Positions 38,224-39,867 of a stretch of DNA of 39,867 nt are shown piece after piece. The notes under the pieces are model-generated. The model was not told the DNA's origin. It did no database searches and saw nothing but the letters and a program-made list of their open reading frames with translations. This stretch comes from a virus. Position 1 is the stretch's first letter; each line of letters starts with the position of its first letter. The stretch spans positions 1-39,867 of IMG/VR virus record IMGVR_UViG_3300008267_000147; one strand, given 5' to 3'. Made by a program: the position numbers and the translations under genes.

Positions 38224-38417
38224 TATTCTTCATCTTTATCTTCATCTACTCTATATTTGAAACTACCAGAAACTTCATCTTCTGCCAATCCACATTCTAT
38301 TACTTCTGATTCTCCCCTATGTACTTTTTCTAATGCTTCTTCTTCTGAGTTTGCTTTCACTTCATGGAAGTATACTGCCAATATAGGTCTTGTTTCTGTT
38401 ACAATGTAATTTTTCAT
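38223..38417 (-). CDS. Small early protein, DpnD/PcfM-like pattern; paralogue of 36404-36589
   Basis: 64 residues: MKNYIVTETRPILAVYFHEV, KANSEEEALEKVHRGESEVIE, then acidic. Shares ANSEEEAL, KV and GE with the 61-residue protein 1.6 kb away. The duplicate has a similar leader (AAAGTTATG) and its own promoter copy 15. Role unknown. Confidence 0.65.
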   Translation of the reverse strand: MKNYIVTETRPILAVYFHEVKANSEEEALEKVHRGESEVIECGLAEDEVSGSFKYRVDEDKDEE

Positions 38418-38442
38418 AACTTTATTTTTTAATTTATTGAGT

Positions 38443-38476
38443 TAAACATACGAAATACAATTTAGTAAACATCGAC
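38443..38476 (-). promoter_or_regulatory. Early promoter copy 15
   Basis: Full consensus: GTCGATG, 16 bases, TCGTATGTTTA, 26 bases before ATG 38417. Confidence 0.75.
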
Positions 38477-38493
38477 TAACTTTATTTACAAAC

Positions 38494-38895
38494 TTAATTC
38501 AAATCAGGGTCTACTTCATCAGAGAAATTTTCATAGTATGAATCCATTAAATCAGCAGCACCCTCTTTTGTAATAGGAACATACCCTCCAGGAACTTCAA
38601 AGTTTTTTACAGATTCTACAGGATTTTTAATAAATTCTTTAAGTTCATCAACATCAATGTAAGTATAAATAGAATCTTCTCTAATATCCCATTCGAATTT
38701 TCTTAATTTTTCTTTAGTTTCTGAATCGATGTCATCGGTTTCCCAAGTTAACAGTATTTCTGAACTATCACTATAGTCACGATCTGCATCACCTAGATTG
38801 TATACAATATTTCCTTCACTATCAATTGTTGTTTCTTCTGTTAAGATTTTTTGTAATTCTTCTTTGATGATTTTTTTTAAATCTGATTTTTTCAT
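38494..38895 (-). CDS. Acidic protein with MKKSDLKKIIKEEL leader
   Basis: 133 residues. It starts MKKSDLKKIIKEELQKILTE, the recurrent leader also found at 5996-6361 and elsewhere. The rest is very acidic (DADRDYSDSSEILLTWETDDIDSE, DELKEFIKNPVESVKNF). It is the only early-region gene with this leader. If the leader means packaging in the head, its presence beside an early promoter is notable. Promoter copy 16 lies 26 bases upstream. Confidence 0.6.
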   Translation of the reverse strand: MKKSDLKKIIKEELQKILTEETTIDSEGNIVYNLGDADRDYSDSSEILLTWETDDIDSETKEKLRKFEWDIREDSIYTYIDVDELKEFIKNPVESVKNFEVPGGYVPITKEGAADLMDSYYENFSDEVDPDLN

Positions 38896-38920
38896 GGTTT
38901 TGGTTTTTAATTTATTGAGT

Positions 38921-38954
38921 TAAACATACGAAACTTTAATCTATAAACATCGAC
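38921..38954 (-). promoter_or_regulatory. Early promoter copy 16
   Basis: Full consensus: GTCGATG, 16 bases, TCGTATGTTTA. It drives the leader-bearing acidic gene. Confidence 0.75.
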
Positions 38955-38959
38955 TAACT

Positions 38960-39289
38960 TTATTTAACTTTATACATTGTTTTTAACTTCATCATATCTT
39001 TATCTGTAATTTGTTCTCTTGCAGCATCATCTATTAGTTTTTCTACATCAATACCTAGTTCTTTCATTTGTGCTTTGAACTTTTTGTATCCTTGATATCC
39101 ACCTTCAACGTCTATTCCTAGAAATTTAACATTTACTACATCACAGAAATCTAAATCGACATCTATTTTTCCTTCTTTGTTTTCAAACACATACGCTTGA
39201 TGTACTAGAGTTGCTTCAATAGCACCATTGTTTCCTACTTTAATATCATGTTCAAATGATACCATTAATGTTTTGCTTGTGATTTTCAT
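38960..39289 (-). CDS. Small early hypothetical protein
   Basis: 109 residues: strands MKITSKTLMVSFEHDIKVG, VHQAYVFENKEGKIDVDLDF, then helices (YKKFKAQMKELGIDVEKLIDDAAREQ). No motif recognised. AATCAAGGTTATG leader; promoter copy 17 38 bases upstream. Confidence 0.6.
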   Translation of the reverse strand: MKITSKTLMVSFEHDIKVGNNGAIEATLVHQAYVFENKEGKIDVDLDFCDVVNVKFLGIDVEGGYQGYKKFKAQMKELGIDVEKLIDDAAREQITDKDMMKLKTMYKVK

Positions 39290-39326
39290 AACCTTGATTT
39301 TTTAATTATTAATTAATTTATTGAGT

Positions 39327-39360
39327 TAAACATACGAAATTTTATACTATAAACAAAGAC
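39327..39360 (-). promoter_or_regulatory. Early promoter copy 17
   Basis: GTCTTTG, 16 bases, TCGTATGTTTA: the weakest outer box, with the inner box perfect. Confidence 0.65.
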
Positions 39361-39369
39361 TAACTTTAT

Positions 39370-39711
39370 TTAACAACTTTCACAAATGAAAAATTGATCA
39401 TTTGATTTGTTAGAATTTAGTAATTCTTCTAATTCGTCTTTAGCTCGCTCAGTGATAGCTCTACTCATTCCCCCTATATGAAATTCTATTGTTTCGTTCA
39501 TTCCTATAGGTCTATATTCTTTCCAGTCATATATAGTAAATATATCTCCTGTTTTTGTTTCGCAACTATAGTCTATATTTACTTTATCACTACCATCGTT
39601 TTGAAAACATTGTGGTTCACCCAACACTTTAATGAGTTCTGCTAGTGTTGTTTCAATTGTTGTGTCGTGGAAACTAGTTCCATATGCTGATTTGGTTGTT
39701 AATTTTGCCAT
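39370..39711 (-). CDS. Small early hypothetical protein
   Basis: 113 residues: KSAYGTSFHDTTIETTLAELIKVLGEPQ, then VNIDYSCETKTGDIFTIYDWKEYR, EFHIGGMSRAITERAKDELEELL and FFICESC. Alpha/beta, with three or four cysteines. The TLAELIKVLGEP start pattern is one I recall from small proteins of other phages, without known role. Promoter copy 18 lies 20 bases upstream. Confidence 0.6.
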   Translation of the reverse strand: MAKLTTKSAYGTSFHDTTIETTLAELIKVLGEPQCFQNDGSDKVNIDYSCETKTGDIFTIYDWKEYRPIGMNETIEFHIGGMSRAITERAKDELEELLNSNKSNDQFFICESC

Positions 39712-39730
39712 GTTATTTAATTTTATAAGT

Positions 39731-39764
39731 TAAACATACGAAATACTATTCTATAAACATCGAC
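39731..39764 (-). promoter_or_regulatory. Early promoter copy 18
   Basis: Full consensus: GTCGATG, 16 bases, TCGTATGTTTA. The series probably continues beyond the window. Confidence 0.75.
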
Positions 39765-39867
39765 TAATTCTCTATTAAGTAACTAAGTATTTGTTGATAA
39801 GCATCGTGTTCGTCCCAACCTCTATTAGTATAGAATGCTATTAATTCTTTAGGTGTTTGACATGAAT
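39764..39867 (-). CDS. Partial early gene (C-terminus only)
   Basis: An open frame enters from the window edge and ends in TAG at 39764-39766. The visible end is CQTPKELIAFYTNRGWDEHD, then AYQQILSYLIEN. Helical, no family recognised. It stops exactly at promoter copy 18, as other early genes do, which supports it. Confidence 0.5.
   Translation of the reverse strand, partial: SCQTPKELIAFYTNRGWDEHDAYQQILSYLIEN

Overview
This window is a stretch of an AT-rich tailed-phage genome with a T4-like contractile tail, and I see no host chromosomal genes in it. Landmarks are a gp6-type baseplate wedge protein, a gp25-type wedge protein, a gp5-type spike without a lysozyme domain, a gp61-type primase, a gp55-type late sigma factor, and large Gly/Ser/Thr-rich tail proteins. 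Capsid, terminase and portal genes are absent, so this is part of a larger genome. All genes are on the minus strand except one partial gene at positions 1-149, which converges on the rest. The host is probably a Bacteroidota bacterium. The basis is the architecture of the early promoters, where a TATGTTTA box lies 19 bp from a GATG box, resembling the Bacteroidota TTTG / TAnnTTTG promoter. This is inference.

In transcription order (high to low coordinates), 33.2-39.9 kb is an early-type region of very small genes, mostly 30-130 codons. Nearly every gene or gene pair has its own copy of one promoter: 18 copies, all with exactly the same spacing. Many also share one translation start region (AAGGTTATG). 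Several of these genes are under 60 codons. Two shortened tRNA-like elements lie in leaders between such promoters and downstream genes. A hairpin-rich, locally GC-rich non-coding island at 32.9-33.2 kb ends the region.

From 29.3 to 32.8 kb come a zincin-type metallopeptidase, a holin-like protein, a GIY-YIG (T5orf172) protein, small helical proteins, an HD-domain hydrolase and a membrane protein. The late sigma factor follows. From 28.4 down to 12.6 kb is the tail and baseplate block: spike, a hub-like protein with membrane helices, gp25, gp6, a DNRLRE-like protein, a gp7/gpI-like giant with a LamG-like domain, and three other virion proteins. A small replication cassette (GIY-YIG nuclease, primase, RecB-like nuclease) sits at 10.4-12.6 kb, followed by a trimeric tail fibre with YadA-type repeats.

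From 8.8 to 0.16 kb is a series of accessory genes. Several unrelated ones begin with the same kind of short amphipathic leader (MKKSxLKxxIxEE or MIKLIDLLxE), which resembles the capsid-targeting peptide of T4 internal proteins. I propose that this block encodes proteins packaged in the head, including an OmpA-like protein and Cys/Lys-rich modules. A ferritin and a DEDDy exonuclease lie among them.
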